DNA from: Maniola hyperantus
Taxonomy: Eukaryota > Arthropoda > Insecta > Lepidoptera > Nymphalidae
NCBI RefSeq assembly: GCF_902806685.2
Contig: NC_048554.1
Coordinates: 3,782,001 to 3,846,000, forward strand
Direction of reading: 5' to 3'
Length of the DNA stretch: 64,000 nt
In this document: piece after piece, positions 1 through 11,460 of the stretch
Numbering within the stretch: position 1 is the stretch's first letter
Layout: each line of letters starts with the position of its first letter
Translations under genes and position numbers: made by a program
The notes under the pieces: generated by a model
What the model was told of the DNA's origin: nothing
Database searches by the model: none
Seen by the model: only the letters and a program-made list of their open reading frames with translations

Positions 1-74
1 ATCGGGAAGTGAAAAGTCAGCAGAGAGACACAGGCAGGCAGACACACTTACACATTTATAATATTAGTATGGAT
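1..74 (-). mobile_element. Helitron-like family A, cut by window edge
   Basis: GACACACTTACACATTTATA then ATATTAGTATGGAT is the TC-end of family A in reverse. Confidence 0.6.
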
Positions 75-302
75 ATGGATTTATTTTATATTATCATATT
101 TAGTTTTCCTGTCTGTTTCTTAATAATTAATATTGAAGTGGTTTTGTAAAATAAATTATCTTAAAAATACACATGTAGCTATATAAGTCTATTACATTTT
201 TTGTAAACTATAATGATAATTATTATGAACATTAGCGAAACCGGACACAATAATAACGTTATAAATACCAACCTATTTATTTAAACAGTCCATTCAAGGA
301 AA

Positions 303-610
303 GCTGTGATAGCCTAGTGGTTAGGAGTTAGGACGTCCGCCTTCTAATCGGATGTCGGGGGTTCGATCCCGGGCACGCACCTCTAACTTTTCGGAGTTAT
401 GAGCGTTTTAAGTAATTGCTTTAACGGCGAAGGAAAACATTGTGAGAAAACCTGCATGCCTGAGAGTTCTCCATAATGTTCTCAAAAGTGTGTGAAGTCT
501 ACCAACCCGCACATGGCCAACGTGGTAGACTATGGCCAAAACCCTACTCAATCTGAGAGGAGACCCGTTCCCTGTAGTGAGCCGGCGATGGGTTGATCAT
601 GATGATGATG
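303..610 (+). mobile_element. SINE-1, full copy, tRNA-derived
   Basis: Head with pol III A box (TAGCCTAGTGGTTAGG) and B box (GGTTCGATCCC), a body shared by at least six copies here, and a (GAT)n tail. Flanked by an 11-bp target duplication ATTCAAGGAAA (292-302, 611-621), the mark of LINE-mediated insertion. Confidence 0.9.
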
Positions 611-796
611 ATTCAAGGAAATATATAACCTACACGGTACGATGCTAACGTTTGAACAATTAGTGATAATAAAACGAGAATTGGTCATTGTATTTTGAAA
701 ATATTGAAGTGTACTTTTGAACAGGTTAAATAATATTGAGATTTACAAGCGAAACAAACATGGAAACTGCGGTACATTGATGAGGTGATAAATGTT

Positions 797-978
797 AATC
801 ATGATCAACCCATTACCGGCCCACTACTGAGCCGGGTCGCCTCTCAGAGTGAGAAGGGTTTAGGCCATAGTCTGCCACGCTGGCCCAATGCGGATTGGCA
901 GTCTTCACACATCTGTGAGAACGTGGAGAACTCTCAGGCATGCAGGTTTGCTCACGATGTTTTCCTTCACCGTAAAAG
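797..978 (-). mobile_element. SINE-1, 5'-truncated copy
   Basis: Body and tail (ATGATCAACCCATTACCGG..) without the tRNA head. The short plus-strand ORF here is repeat sequence. Confidence 0.8.
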
Positions 979-1508
979 CAAGTGATTTTTTTTTAAACGC
1001 ACATAACTGTCTGTTTTGTCCAAAACCGAAACATTGCAAGTAACGTGGACAACAGGTTGATGATTAAACACCTATACGGATGGTACGGGAAAAAGTCCAA
1101 AAAATTCAAGTCGCTAAAAAAGACATCAACTTTTAAGATAAATTGCTTTTATACGAGTAGTATTCATTTATCATGTCATGCTGCTCAGTTATGACAAAAT
1201 ACATTCGTTTATTGTGATAATGATGGTGATGCTTGGACAATCTAGGCATTTGAAATGTATTTTAATGTGGATTGCAAAACTCACCTTTGTCATAAAGACG
1301 AAACATAAATTGCACAATGTAGCTGACCAAATGAGTTACGTTATAAACGCAGGAAGGCCTAGCTAGGACGGTTTTTCCGCTGTTGCCTTTTTAACGATCT
1401 TGTAACCGTTTACTTTCAAAGACTATTTACCTAACGATTTCTCTCATGCCACTTTGGCTTCTTCATCCATCTTTAATAATATTCACCTAGTCCTAACGGG
1501 CTGCATTT
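979..1508. other. No gene seen
   Basis: AT-rich, unclassified. The 62-codon ORF at 1178 has no recognisable features. Confidence 0.5.
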
Positions 1509-1874
1509 TAAAAAACCGGTCAACTGCGAGTCGGACTCGCACATGAAGATTTCCGTACCACCGTGCAAGATGTACCTAACACTTTTATGTAGAACACTGC
1601 AAGTTAATGATGGACTGCGCCATCTTTATTTGATTTACTAAATTAATTTCTCATGAACACATTTTTTTGCGATGTAACCAAAAACTCACGGGTTTCGGTT
1701 TTTTTCCTTTATTTTTGCTATAAGACCTACCTGCTTGCCAATTTCATGATTCTAGATCAACGGGAAGTACCCTGTATGTTTCTTGACAGACCGATAGACA
1801 GACAGACAAACAAACAGACAACAAAATAATCCTATAAGGGTTCCGTTTTTCCTTTTGAGGTACGGAACCCTAAA
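1509..1874 (+). repeat. Dispersed repeat C, near-full copy
   Basis: Starts AAAAAACCGGTCAACTGCGA and ends GTTCCGTTTTTCCTTTTGAG followed by GTACGGAACCCTAAAA. At least ten copies in the window share this about 420-bp unit. Confidence 0.8.
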
Positions 1875-1968
1875 ATCGCTTAATTTCATCCCAGATTGCA
1901 TCTTAGTAACATTATATCATCAGGGGTAAACGTAGAAGGCAGTAGTAAACTATTAAAAACATACTTAC

Positions 1969-2052
1969 ATAACCATTGCAGAGTTTTTCATTATCCTTCC
2001 GCATGGCCCAAACTGTTGTATTGGAGACGGTGCGTTCAGAGATCTTGTCCTC
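1969..2052 (-). CDS. Candidate internal exon, unidentified gene
   Basis: Acceptor TTGTTTCAG and donor TAT|GTAAGTATG flank 84 bases, 28 codons in phase 0: EDKISERTVSNTTVWAMRKD then NEKLCNGY. A second frame is also open. Both splice sites are strong and the sequence is not repeat-like. The continuation would lie left of the window. Confidence 0.5.
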
Positions 2053-2477
2053 CTGAAACAATACAAAATTATGTATCATTTTACAAGAATATAATTATTA
2101 TTATTTATTTTGTCAACACTTACATCTAGCTTTACAGGCTTATTCCTAATACGCTAGTGTTATATATGTACGTCTTAAAAAATCTTATATCCATCGATAT
2201 AAATGACAAGATATGCCCAAGCGAACAAAATTTTCACGGTTTTGGAACCAAATAAATCAGCGCCACCTCTTAGATACTAATGAATGACCCGTTTGAAATC
2301 CAGATGTCACTGAGGTTGCATTGGTGCTAAATAAACATTTTGGGACCAATGAGTCGGTGCCATTTTGCTTGGTTCAATGGCCTTGTCCTTACGAAGTAAT
2401 ATATAAGTCTATGCTTATATCTAATGTAACATTTAAAAACACCTATGAACCTGATCTTATTATTATTAATGACTATT
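2053..2477. other. Intron-like, no gene seen
   Basis: Upstream flank of the candidate exon at 2052. The 77-codon frame at 2321 is probably chance. Confidence 0.5.
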
Positions 2478-3992
2478 ATTATACTATATATAGCTCAATT
2501 ACCACTCACTCACTGATTGACATAATTGTTCTCCTAGAAAGAGATAGAAAATGATATAATAATGTATGGGAGATATGTTCAGAAGTGGGATTCGAGTAGG
2601 GAAAAATTATGACATTTCAGAAAAACAAGATGGCGGCCGACCTGACTTTTGTAACTTTTTTGTTTTCCAACCGATTTTGTTTAAACTTGCAGTTATTTTA
2701 GATGTTAGCAAACGATTTTTAGAAAAAGTGTAAAAAATTGGAAAAACAAGATGGCGGCCGAGATTTTCAAAAAATTTCCTCCTGTAAAGTTTTGTATGAA
2801 ACTTTTTTTTTTCACTAATACTTTCGTATAGAAGGCAAAGATTCCTTTAGGGCAACATATGGAGGGAGCTGATGATTGAGGATTTCGGAGACGGGTGAAG
2901 GGCACGCTTGAGGTATTGAAGTTAGGTGGGAGGTGCTCGACCAAATGTCATTCGAAACCTCATCCAATTGCCAAAAATTTGATATTTTTTTTTAAATTCC
3001 GAAAAAAAGATGGCCGCCATACAAATTTCATCGGCGTCCATCTCGGAGGGTATGAAAGATGGAAAAGTGGTTTCTTGGCAAGAGATGATCAGGGTCCAAA
3101 GGTCTACTCGATGGATGGAAAAAAAATTCAAAATGGCGGAATTTTTTTTTTCATACAAAAATTTTTATTATTCAAAATGCCCATTATAGACCTCGAGAGC
3201 TGCTTTAGCAGCTCGAGCAGCGAGCAAAATACTAGTTATACTATATATAGCTCAATTACCACTCACTCACTGATTGACATAATTGTTCTCCTAGAAAGAG
3301 ACAGAAAATGATATAATAATGTATGGGAGATATGTTCAGAAGTGGGATTCGAGTAGGGAAAAATTATGACATTTCAGAAAAACAAGATGGCGGCCGACCT
3401 GACTTTTGTAACTTTTTTGTTTTCCAACCGATTTTGTTACAACTTGCAACAATTGAAGATATTAGTAAACAATTTTTAGAAAATGTGAAAAAAATTGGAA
3501 AAACAAGATGGCGGCCGAGATTTTCAAAAAATTCCCTCCTGTAAAATTTTGTATGAAACTTTTTTTTTTCACTTATGGTTTCATATAGAAGACAAAGATT
3601 CCTTTAGGGCAACATATGTAGAGAGCTGATGATTGAGGATTTCGGAGACGGGTGAAGGGCACGCTTTAGGTATCGAAGATAGGTGGGAGGTGCTCGACCA
3701 AATGTCATTCGAAACCTCATCCAATTGCCAAAAATTGGAAAAAAAATTTAAAATTCCGAAAAAAAGATGGCCGCCATACAAATTTCATCGGCGTCCATCT
3801 CGGAGGGTATGACAGATGGAAGAGTGGTTTCTTGGCAAGAGATGATCAGGGTCCGAAGGTCTACTCGTTGGATGGAAAAAAAATTCAAAATGGCGGAATT
3901 TATTTTTTCATACAAAATTTTTTATTATTCAAAATGGCCATTATAGACCTCGAGAGCTGCTTTAGCAGCTCGAGCAGCGAGCAAAATACTAG
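2478..3992 (+). repeat. Two tandem 757-bp units, Helitron-like
   Basis: Direct head-to-tail copies (CTATATATAGCTCAATTACC at 2484 and 3241), roughly 90% alike, rich in GATGGCGGCC / GGCCGCCAT motifs. Each ends in the hairpin GAGCTGCTTTAGCAGCTC followed by AAAATACTAGT, the hairpin-plus-CTAG signature of Helitron 3' ends. The several short ORFs within are repeat shadows. Confidence 0.75.
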
Positions 3993-4104
3993 TTTATTAA
4001 TATAACTAGTATGTTCTCGATAGTTCAAAATTTAATACAAATCCTCGGTTTCCCAGACTTTCACTTTTAGTTTCAATTATAGAATACATAAAATTCGACA
4101 AAAA

Positions 4105-4382
4105 AGGTACTACGAAAAATCTTAGGTCCAGTCAAAGAAGAAGGTGGAACCTATCGCCACCGGGGGAACTTTGAGCTAAAACAGCTGATTAATGAGGAAA
4201 CTATTGTGAGTTATAGTAAACAGTAGTCAACATCTGTGGTGGGAGAGAATGTGATGATGCCGGAAAATTGGAAAGCTCACATCATGGAAGGAAAAGTAAC
4301 GGATAGAAATAAATGCAAGAAAATCGTAGAGGAGGCCGAGACCCACAAAGGATTGTATATCCGAAGGTAGTATCAAGTAGGT
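4105..4382 (+). pseudogene. LINE reverse-transcriptase C-terminal remnant
   Basis: Frame-broken protein similarity: KILGPVKEEGGTYRHRGNFE, LKQLINEETI, then PENWKAHIMEGKVTDRNKCK, the type of tail found in RTE/CR1-like LINEs. Confidence 0.55.
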
Positions 4383-4439
4383 AAGTAAGTACCTACATGA
4401 ATATGTCATGAAAAATTTGATATTGCGGTATGACTTCAT

Positions 4440-4730
4440 TATGATCAACCCATCGCCGGCTCACTACAGAACATGGGTCTCCTCTCAGAGTGAGAATGGG
4501 TTTGGCCATGTGCGGATTTGTAGACTTCACACACCTTTGAGAACATTATGGAGAACTCTCAGGTACGCGGGTTTCCTCACGATGTTTTCCTTCACCGTTA
4601 AAGCAAGTGATATATTTTAATTACTTTAAAACGCAAATAACTCCGAAAAGTAAGAGGTGCGTGCCCGGGATTGAACTCCCAACCTTCGATTAGAAGGCGG
4701 ACGTCCACACCACTAGGCTATCACAGCTTC
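4440..4730 (-). mobile_element. SINE-1, full copy
   Basis: Tail, body and tRNA-like head (CCACTAGGCTATCACAGC) in reverse orientation. B box slightly changed. Confidence 0.88.
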
Positions 4731-4855
4731 TGGTTCAAAATGATTTCTAAGCAGTTGTGACCTATGAAACAGGGATGAGGGAACACAACACGCACGACAT
4801 TGTGCATTGATATTATCAAAATATGTTATCAATTTGATAACATACTTATTTAAAA

Positions 4856-5078
4856 CTAGCTTATGCTCGCGACTTGTCCGCGTGGACTACACAAATTTCA
4901 AACCCCTATTTCACCCCCTTAGGGGTTGAATTTTCAAAAATCCTTTCTTAGCGGATGCCTACGTCATAATAGCTATCTGCATGCCAAATTTCAGCCCCAT
5001 CCGTCCAGTAGTTTGAGCTGTGCGTTGATAGATCAGTCAGTCAGTCAGTCAGTCACCTTTTCCTTTTATATATTTAGA
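4856..5078 (-). mobile_element. Helitron-like family B
   Basis: Minus-strand TCTAAATATATAAAAGG start and GCATAAGCTAG end with a CGCGGAC..GTCGCG-type subterminal hairpin, inserted between A and T. Confidence 0.8.
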
Positions 5079-5300
5079 TATTTAGTTATACCTCACATGA
5101 CTCAAAGGGGCATATATCTAAATTAAAAATGTAATTCATACCTGAACGCATTATTACACACGTGAACACGTCTGTCACAAAACCAAACCAGAAACCAGTG
5201 ACCGTCGATTCCGGCGAATGGGTGTATGCCGCATACATTAACACCGAATAAACTTCGGCTGCCTGTTCGGTATTAATATTAATTTGTGTTTTATTTTCAG

Positions 5301-5346
5301 GCCAACCTTTTGAAATTCATAGAAGCCATTCGAACGTATCGGCAAG
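5301..5346 (+). CDS. Candidate plus-strand penultimate exon, unidentified
   Basis: A strong acceptor (TTTTATTTTCAG) and donor (CAAG|GTATCC) enclose 46 bases. Two frames are open through it and into the exon at 8092: ANLLKFIEAIRTYRQ (phase 0 entry) and QPFEIHRSHSNVSA (two bases earlier codon). It is non-repetitive, lying just left of a Helitron-like copy. Confidence 0.4.
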
Positions 5347-5371
5347 GTATCCATTGAAATTTTATAAACAA

Positions 5372-6131
5372 CTAGCTGATCCCCGCGGCTTCGCCCGCGT
5401 AGATTTAGGTTTTTAAAGATCCCGTATAGCCTATGTCACTCAGGAATAATGTAGCTTTCTACTGGTGAAAGAATTTTTAAAATCGGTTCAGTAGTTCTAA
5501 AGATTACCCCCTACAAACAAACTTAACGACATTACCTCTTTATATAATAATACAACGGGCCGTGCAGCAGAAATCGTAATATTTTAATTTCGCCATAACT
5601 TCAAAACCAAACGTCCAATTTTAATCATTCAAAGACCAAATATTATCTCCATAAACTGTTCTTAGTGATGAAATCATTTATTTTGATAAGGATTAATAGC
5701 ATGAGTAAAATAAACGCGTTTAAATGTAGTCCAAAAAAAATTCAAGATTTTTAAATAAAAAAATGGTTGCTGTGCCTCACTCGACATAGATGGGTATAGT
5801 GTGTCGCGGACTTTTTTGTAGATATTTATAAGATCTACAATTAATTAGAACATTTTATGGTTCTATCTTTTATAGTTTAGGCAGCGTACGCAAAATAAGT
5901 AACTTTTCTGGTTGATTTTTTACACCTTGTGTCCGAAAAACCCAAATATCTTACGGAACCCTATTTTTTTCCAAAATAAAATATAGCCTATGTTACTCGT
6001 GGATAATGTAGCTTTCGAATGGTGAAAGAATTTTTAAAATCGGTCCAGTAGTTTTTGAGCCTATTCAGTACAAACAAACAAACAAACAAACAAACAAACA
6101 AAGTTTTCCTCTTTATAATATTAGTGTAGAT
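5372..6131 (-). mobile_element. Helitron-like composite (family A relatives)
   Basis: Begins CTAGCTGATCCCCGCGGCTT; two related segments ending in ACAAACAAAC runs (to about 5552 and 6131) frame about 400 bases of AT-rich element interior. No ORF. Confidence 0.6.
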
Positions 6132-6150
6132 TCGTATCATAATATTCAGA

Positions 6151-6340
6151 GCCTCAATAGCTCAACCGGTATAGGAGTGGACTGAAAACCGAAAGGTCGA
6201 CGCGACGAACGGTTCAAACCCCGCCCGTTGCACTATTGTCGTACCTACTCCTAGCACAAGCTTGACGCTTAATTGGAGAGGAAAGGGGAATATTAGTCAT
6301 TTAAAAAATGGCTAATATTTTTTTTCAAAAAAAATAAAAA
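6151..6340 (+). mobile_element. SINE-2, tRNA-derived
   Basis: A box TAGCTCAACCGGT and B box GGTTCAAACC, with a tail CTAATATTTTTTTTC. Carries a small insertion (GCGACGAAC) near the B box compared with the copy at 52408. Confidence 0.82.
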
Positions 6341-6361
6341 TATATATATACGTAGGTACAG

Positions 6362-6488
6362 TACGCGGCCGAAAGTAATGTAAACATTTAGACCGACAAA
6401 ACATAACATAGGTATGAGTGACAGAGACAACACTCTACCAAGCCGAATGTCATTTTAAAGGCCGATGTACATTACTTTCGGCCGCGTA
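6362..6488. mobile_element. MITE family G
   Basis: Perfect 21-bp terminal inverted repeats beginning TACGCGGCCGAAAGTAATG. Related copies at 33645, 44755 and 48640. Confidence 0.82.
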
Positions 6489-6869
6489 GTGCACGTATAG
6501 ATCAAGTAAAACCTAAAGTTACTCATAGAATAGAGGCAATTGAGAGCTCAGTGGGCTACTGATGGGATTTAAGTAGGGGGTCTATCCTAGGACATCAGCT
6601 ATCTTAAGAAAATATTTACCATCCCTTTCCGTCAGTACCTTATGACTTGAAAAAAGGCACTCTATTTTTAACAAATCGCTGAACGCGGACGATCAAATAG
6701 GAAAAGTAAATTGTACAGGAGTTCCAATTGTCTGAAGAAAAACATGATCTATTGAAAATAAAATATAAATCCTGTACCTACTAAGCAGGCTTCAAATGTT
6801 TAAGAAGAAGCTTCTTAAATAGAATGCACATGCCGCGAAACAACTGTGGTGTGCATACAGCGTAAAGTG

Positions 6870-6964
6870 CAAGTAGAAGGTACGACAATATGGCAAAGGG
6901 TGGGATTTGAACCGGCAACCTTTCAGAATTCAGTCCGCTCCTTTAACCGTTGAGCTATTAGGCT
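6870..6964 (-). mobile_element. SINE-2 head fragment
   Basis: GGGATTTGAACCGGCAACC..GTTGAGCTATTAGGCT matches the reversed SINE-2 head. Confidence 0.75.
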
Positions 6965-7034
6965 ATGAGTGACGTGAAATTAATGAAAAGTAGGCGATTT
7001 ATAAGCTACCTATACCTATCGTCAAATGTAGAAA

Positions 7035-7460
7035 CATTTGACGCCTGCCAGTGACGGCGGTCGGCGAAGCCTCGACGTTTTGTTACAAGTTCGTGTCACG
7101 GCTTCGAATTCGCACTTCGCGACGTTTTCCATCCTATACCGGTTTCGTTATCCACGACAATTGACAAAGGGACTAACGCAGACATCCGCGCTTACACTAG
7201 CATCCCACGGTGCGGGATTCTGCGGATTATCAAGCATAACCGACGACCACGGGCAGTCACGCACCGAGCATAAGGCTCGAACGACAACGACGACGTGTCT
7301 GGGCTAGCCTGATGATACTCTTCATATTATGGTGCGTCGGTGCGGGTTGGTCCGCGTCCGTCCGCAATATTACGCACCGTGGGAAGCCGGTATAATGTTC
7401 CACACCGTTTGCAGGCTATCGCGGGGCGAGTGAAGAGCGGGCATTAAGGTATACTGTAAA
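7035..7460. repeat. GC-rich repeat block with inverted termini
   Basis: Within it TCCCACGGTGCG (7202) pairs with CGCACCGTGGGA (to 7383). The right part (AGTGAAGAGCGGGCATTAA) recurs at about 20600. The 89-codon plus-strand ORF is low-complexity repeat and not a gene. Confidence 0.55.
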
Positions 7461-8091
7461 ATATATATGTATAATATTTGCCATGATGTTGCTTTTTATC
7501 CTTGCTAACGAGTTTTTAACTTTAAAGATATGACCATACTAAATTGCTTTGCTTACGTCACGATGACGCTTGTGTTGTTTAAAGGTACGCTTACAAGGGC
7601 AATTGTAATACCGCAATTCCAGGCAATTTAGTCAATTATGACGTATGGATCAATCTGGAGCAATTATTTCGCTTAACAGTTCTTAAGTTCCCAGGTATTG
7701 CTGGTTATTGTAGTTAATTGCTTCATGTGGTCGTGACGTCATAATACCAACCAAATTAATCAGTTTTACATGCGCGGCCAGTTTTGCATTAACCCTACGA
7801 CTTCGCTTAGGCAATAACATTAACGATATACCTGCTACGACGAAACAAAAAGAGAATTCATGTTCAACGACCATACTGTGTGACCAAGTGTGTTTAGAAA
7901 CGGATTTTATGCATTTTGCTTGAATTGTAGATTCAAAACTACATGAGGCGAATTCATGGGTAGAATTTCCAAAAATCCTTTCTCAGTGAGCGTTTACGTA
8001 ATAAAATAACCTACTGTAAACAAATCCTGAATGGATAGATCAATTCATAATTTAATCTATATTATTATGTTTCAAGGTTTGTTTTTTGCAG
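7461..8091. other. Intron of the candidate plus-strand gene; nothing else seen
   Basis: AT-rich; a 63-codon minus frame at 7874 shows no features. Confidence 0.4.
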
Positions 8092-8165
8092 AAGCGACTT
8101 CCGAAGATTTTGGGCGAATGTCAACACCTTGACACCTTTAGAATCGACAAACTCAAGTAAACAAT
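8092..8165 (+). CDS. Candidate plus-strand terminal exon, unidentified
   Basis: Acceptor GTTTTTTGCAG. Joined to 5301-5346 it gives either EATSEDFGRMSTP with TGA at 8130-8132, or the longer SDFRRFWANVNTLTPLESTN then SSKQS with TAA at about 8165. An AATAAA at 8336-8341 could be the poly(A) signal. The plus strand here opposes the candidate minus-strand gene, so one call could be wrong. Confidence 0.35.
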
Positions 8166-8335
8166 CGTAAAGCCGTGACCCTGTCAGAATCACTGATCCG
8201 GCAAAAACCACGCGAGACTAATCGGAATCAATTGCAATTTGATAGGACCTGTTGGCATAGTATTATTAAACATTCCAGTCAACCGTAATCAGAAGATTAT
8301 ATGACACAGACGAAGGTTATATGAATTTTTTATAC

Positions 8336-8341
8336 AATAAA
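8336..8341 (+). terminator. Possible poly(A) signal
   Basis: AATAAA about 170-200 bases after the candidate plus-strand stop codons, in AT-rich DNA where this hexamer is common by chance. Confidence 0.25.
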
Positions 8342-9217
8342 AACCAGGGCAACTTGCTTCCTTTCTTGTCTCTATCAACTATAGAATATTTACATTGTTT
8401 TTGACTATATTTTTTCTCCCTGCGACTGCGCTTTACATTTTCATTAGCTTGAAAACGAAAATACAGGTATTTTTATCTCTATTTTTATTCACGTGGGTAT
8501 ACCTATATTTTATATAGTGGGTTCTATATAATAAGTAGGTACCTATTGTGATAGAAATAAGTAAATGAAACATTTTATGTAAAAAATGTAAATTATTCTA
8601 TAATCGCATAAATTAAGTTGACTTCTAAAAAAGATTAATAGATCGTCTTAGATTTAAATATTATTTAAGTTCAATTACACAAGTTCTCTAATATTTTGAT
8701 ATAGGTAACAATGAGGTAAAACGTCTATTATCATACATCCTTTGACTTGATTAGTTGTAAAATCACAGAATATTCTGTTTTTTTTTATAAGGAAATAAGC
8801 ATAGAACTTAAATTGTTTCAACTAAGTAGGTACTTGTGTAAAATTAATGTAAGTGTGAGTACCTATAGCTACTTGAAAAATAGAATCTGTAATATATTAT
8901 TTTTCAGTCAATAAAAAGGCTTATTTATTATATTTATTATACCTACCTACTTATTTTAGCTAATTTTACCTACTTGCATATTTTATACTTTGCCGACTGG
9001 TTACTTTTTTGCAATTTCTTTGCATCAAACTCGAAGATAATGATAACATTTATCGTAACAATATTAAAGTATATATAAACTTACCTACCTAATAAGAGTG
9101 TTATTCAAAATCAACGGTAAACAAGTTTTCAATAACTGATAGCAATTTGATAGTAAGTTCATATATCTACAAATATTAATATGAATATGCATTGTAATTA
9201 ATATTAAGTATAGGTAC
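8342..9217. other. No feature seen
   Basis: Very AT-rich with many TACCTAC runs. Confidence 0.6.
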
Positions 9218-9403
9218 TAATCACTTCACGCTGCTTGTCATATCTACTCGTGTGTCAGAACTTCGTACCTAAGTACCTATGTACTATGTAGGTACACACT
9301 AATTCTTGTGTAGTTAATTCGATTCGATTACGAATTGAATTAACTACACAAGCATGATCGGTGTGCTTGATAATAATAAAATAGTATTTCATTGATTTAA
9401 AAA
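9218..9403 (+). repeat. Repeat H with 16-bp hairpin
   Basis: Arms CTTGTGTAGTTAATTC (9305-9320) and its complement (9337-9352). The same 180-bp segment occurs inverted at 22711-22868. Confidence 0.75.
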
Positions 9404-9820
9404 CCGGTCAAGTACGAGTCAGGCTCGCAACGAGGGTTCCGTACTAAAAGTAGTCGTATTTTTTCGACATTGTGCACGATAATTCAAAAACTATAATGCA
9501 TAAATAAAAATCTGTTTTAGAATGCACAGGTGAAGACCTTTCATATTATGATACCCCACTTGATATAGTTATCTTACTTCGAAAATTAAAAAAAAACTTA
9601 TTATTAGTTCATGACTACAATTTAATTATTTTGGATGATGTAACCACAAATTCACGGGTTTTTAGATTTTTCCCCGAATGTCTGCTATAGGACCTACCCA
9701 CCTGCCAAATTTCATGATTCTAGGTCAACGGGAAGCATCCTGTAGATTTCTTGACAGACAGACAGACAACAAAGTGATAATATAAGGGTTCCGTTTTTCC
9801 TTTTGAGGTACGGAACCCTA
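9404..9820 (+). repeat. Dispersed repeat C, full copy with long target duplication
   Basis: Flanked by direct repeats of up to 26 bases around ATAGTATTTCATTGATTT (9381-9398 and 9824-9841), including A-rich edges. Long, variable target duplications are typical of LINE-mediated insertion. Confidence 0.85.
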
Positions 9821-9847
9821 AAAATAGTATTTCATTGATTTAAAAAA

Positions 9848-10639
9848 CTTTCTAAATTATTGCTTTCATTGTTATTACGACTTAGTCTGTCCTGCCATAT
9901 TGGATACATTTTTTTCTAATGTAACCGGCGTTAAACCACGAAATGAGCTTAAATAAATCATTAGGATAGTGTAGGTCTAGGAGCCTACAAAAGAAAGAAA
10001 GAAAGGCTGCAGAAACTTAAAATGTTTCAGATTTTTTTAAACTGTTCTCAGTATGGAGTATTTTATTTATTTATGAGATGAGATGTCTTTACAAACCTTC
10101 TATCAAAATATTCCTCTCTCGCATGATCCAATGCGGTTTTGCCGGACTCATGAGAAAACTGCCTTCTCAACATATTTCGAGAAAACCTTCAAATATCTTG
10201 ACACAAAATATTTACTAAACAAAATACACTATCGCACGATTTGCATATAATAACATTTTTATAACAACATCACCAACTTTAAATCACTTACACGAAGGTT
10301 GCACTAGCCGGAAGAAGATTATAACGCAAAGAATAAATAAAATATAAAAAACACGATCTTCATTGCGTTTTTTATCAATGTTAAGTTATAACATCAGTCA
10401 TCTTAATAAATAAACAATAATATAAGCTGTTAGGTAAATGAGTTTCGCTGGATATAGTCTTATCGGAAGCGAAGAGCGACTGGTCGGTCGAGCTGCGCGT
10501 GCGCATCAAAGCCTCATACGCTCATTGAAACTTAAGTGGCATTCGTGACCTTGAGATTTTCCTTTACGGAGATTCAGCTTTACCTACGTACCTGCCGATT
10601 CAAAATCTATATTCATACTCAACACTCAACATTAATACT
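9848..10639. other. No feature seen
   Basis: AT-rich; a short GC-richer patch at 10450-10530 (GGTCGGTCGAGCTGCGCGTG) is unexplained. Confidence 0.5.
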
Positions 10640-10970
10640 CAACATTAAAAATGCAATTACATCTCGGGGGCGGATACTTTTATCCCGGAAAATCAAAGAG
10701 TTCCTACGGGATTTTTAAAAAACCGGCCAAGTGCGTGGCGGGCCACGCGCAGTGTAGGGTTCCGTGGTAACTTAGCCATACATATAAAACACAAAAGTGT
10801 TTGTACCTGTGTCCATCATAGATTTTGAAACTTTCCAACCGATTTGACCCATACCGGTTTCATTACAAAGGCAACAATGCGAAGACGGTTTAAGACTAAT
10901 AAAAAATGCATCAGGCAATTTTTTTAGCGTACTACCACACGCTGGGTATCCGCTAGTTTAGGATAATAAT
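10640..10970 (+). repeat. Family A fragment interrupted by a repeat-C variant
   Basis: TATCCCGGAAAATCAAAGAG to GGGATTTTTAAAA is family A; AACCGGCCAAGTGCGTGGCG starts the C-like variant; GGGTATCCGCTAGTTT may be the resumed family A end. Confidence 0.5.
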
Positions 10971-11280
10971 GTGACTAAATCTAGGCCTAGATAAAATACT
11001 TGGCTCGTAAAGACATTGTATTTGTATTGTATTTATATTCCTTTCCGTTCGAACGATCTTTGAATGCTGTTGTACAGTTGATATTGAGTATTGACCGATA
11101 AAGATGTACATAAATTAGTATTATGTGTAAATGAAGGGTCGTGCCCTCTGCGTATCGAATACATAAAACTGAAAGTTATTAGGTACTTTTTAATCAACAT
11201 AATAATATACCATTACGAGACATAAAATTGAGGAGGTAGATAATTATTATTCTACTTGAAGAATTAGCTACACTTATTGA

Positions 11281-11460
11281 GGAACTATAGCTAGCCAGGT
11301 GCGTGCGAGCGCGGGTGACCGGGGCGTCCCCCCGCCTCACACCCCGAATGCCATCTCAACCTGGCGCGGACTATGGCTTATACCCGCGACTTCGTGTGCG
11401 TGGACTACACAAATTTCAAACCCCTATTTTCCAGTTTAGGGGTGGAAATATTTAAAACCA
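11281..11460. repeat. Palindromic GC-rich MITE and family B fragment
   Basis: CTATAGCTAGCCAGGT..ACCTGGCGCGGACTATGG relates to the elements at 45338 and 53842. Adjoining CTTATACCCGCGACTTCG is a family B end. Confidence 0.5.

Noticed and set aside
307..380. Possible functional tRNA gene
   Set aside because: A and B boxes are present but the sequence continues into the SINE-1 body, recurs many times and does not fold as an intact tRNA with a clear anticodon arm.
5035..5060. CAGT/GACTG runs as a CRISPR-like or satellite array
   Set aside because: They are the short internal tandem of Helitron family B.
7038..7307. 89-codon plus-strand ORF
   Set aside because: Lies in a GC-rich repeat block with inverted termini; no domain, start context or splice support.
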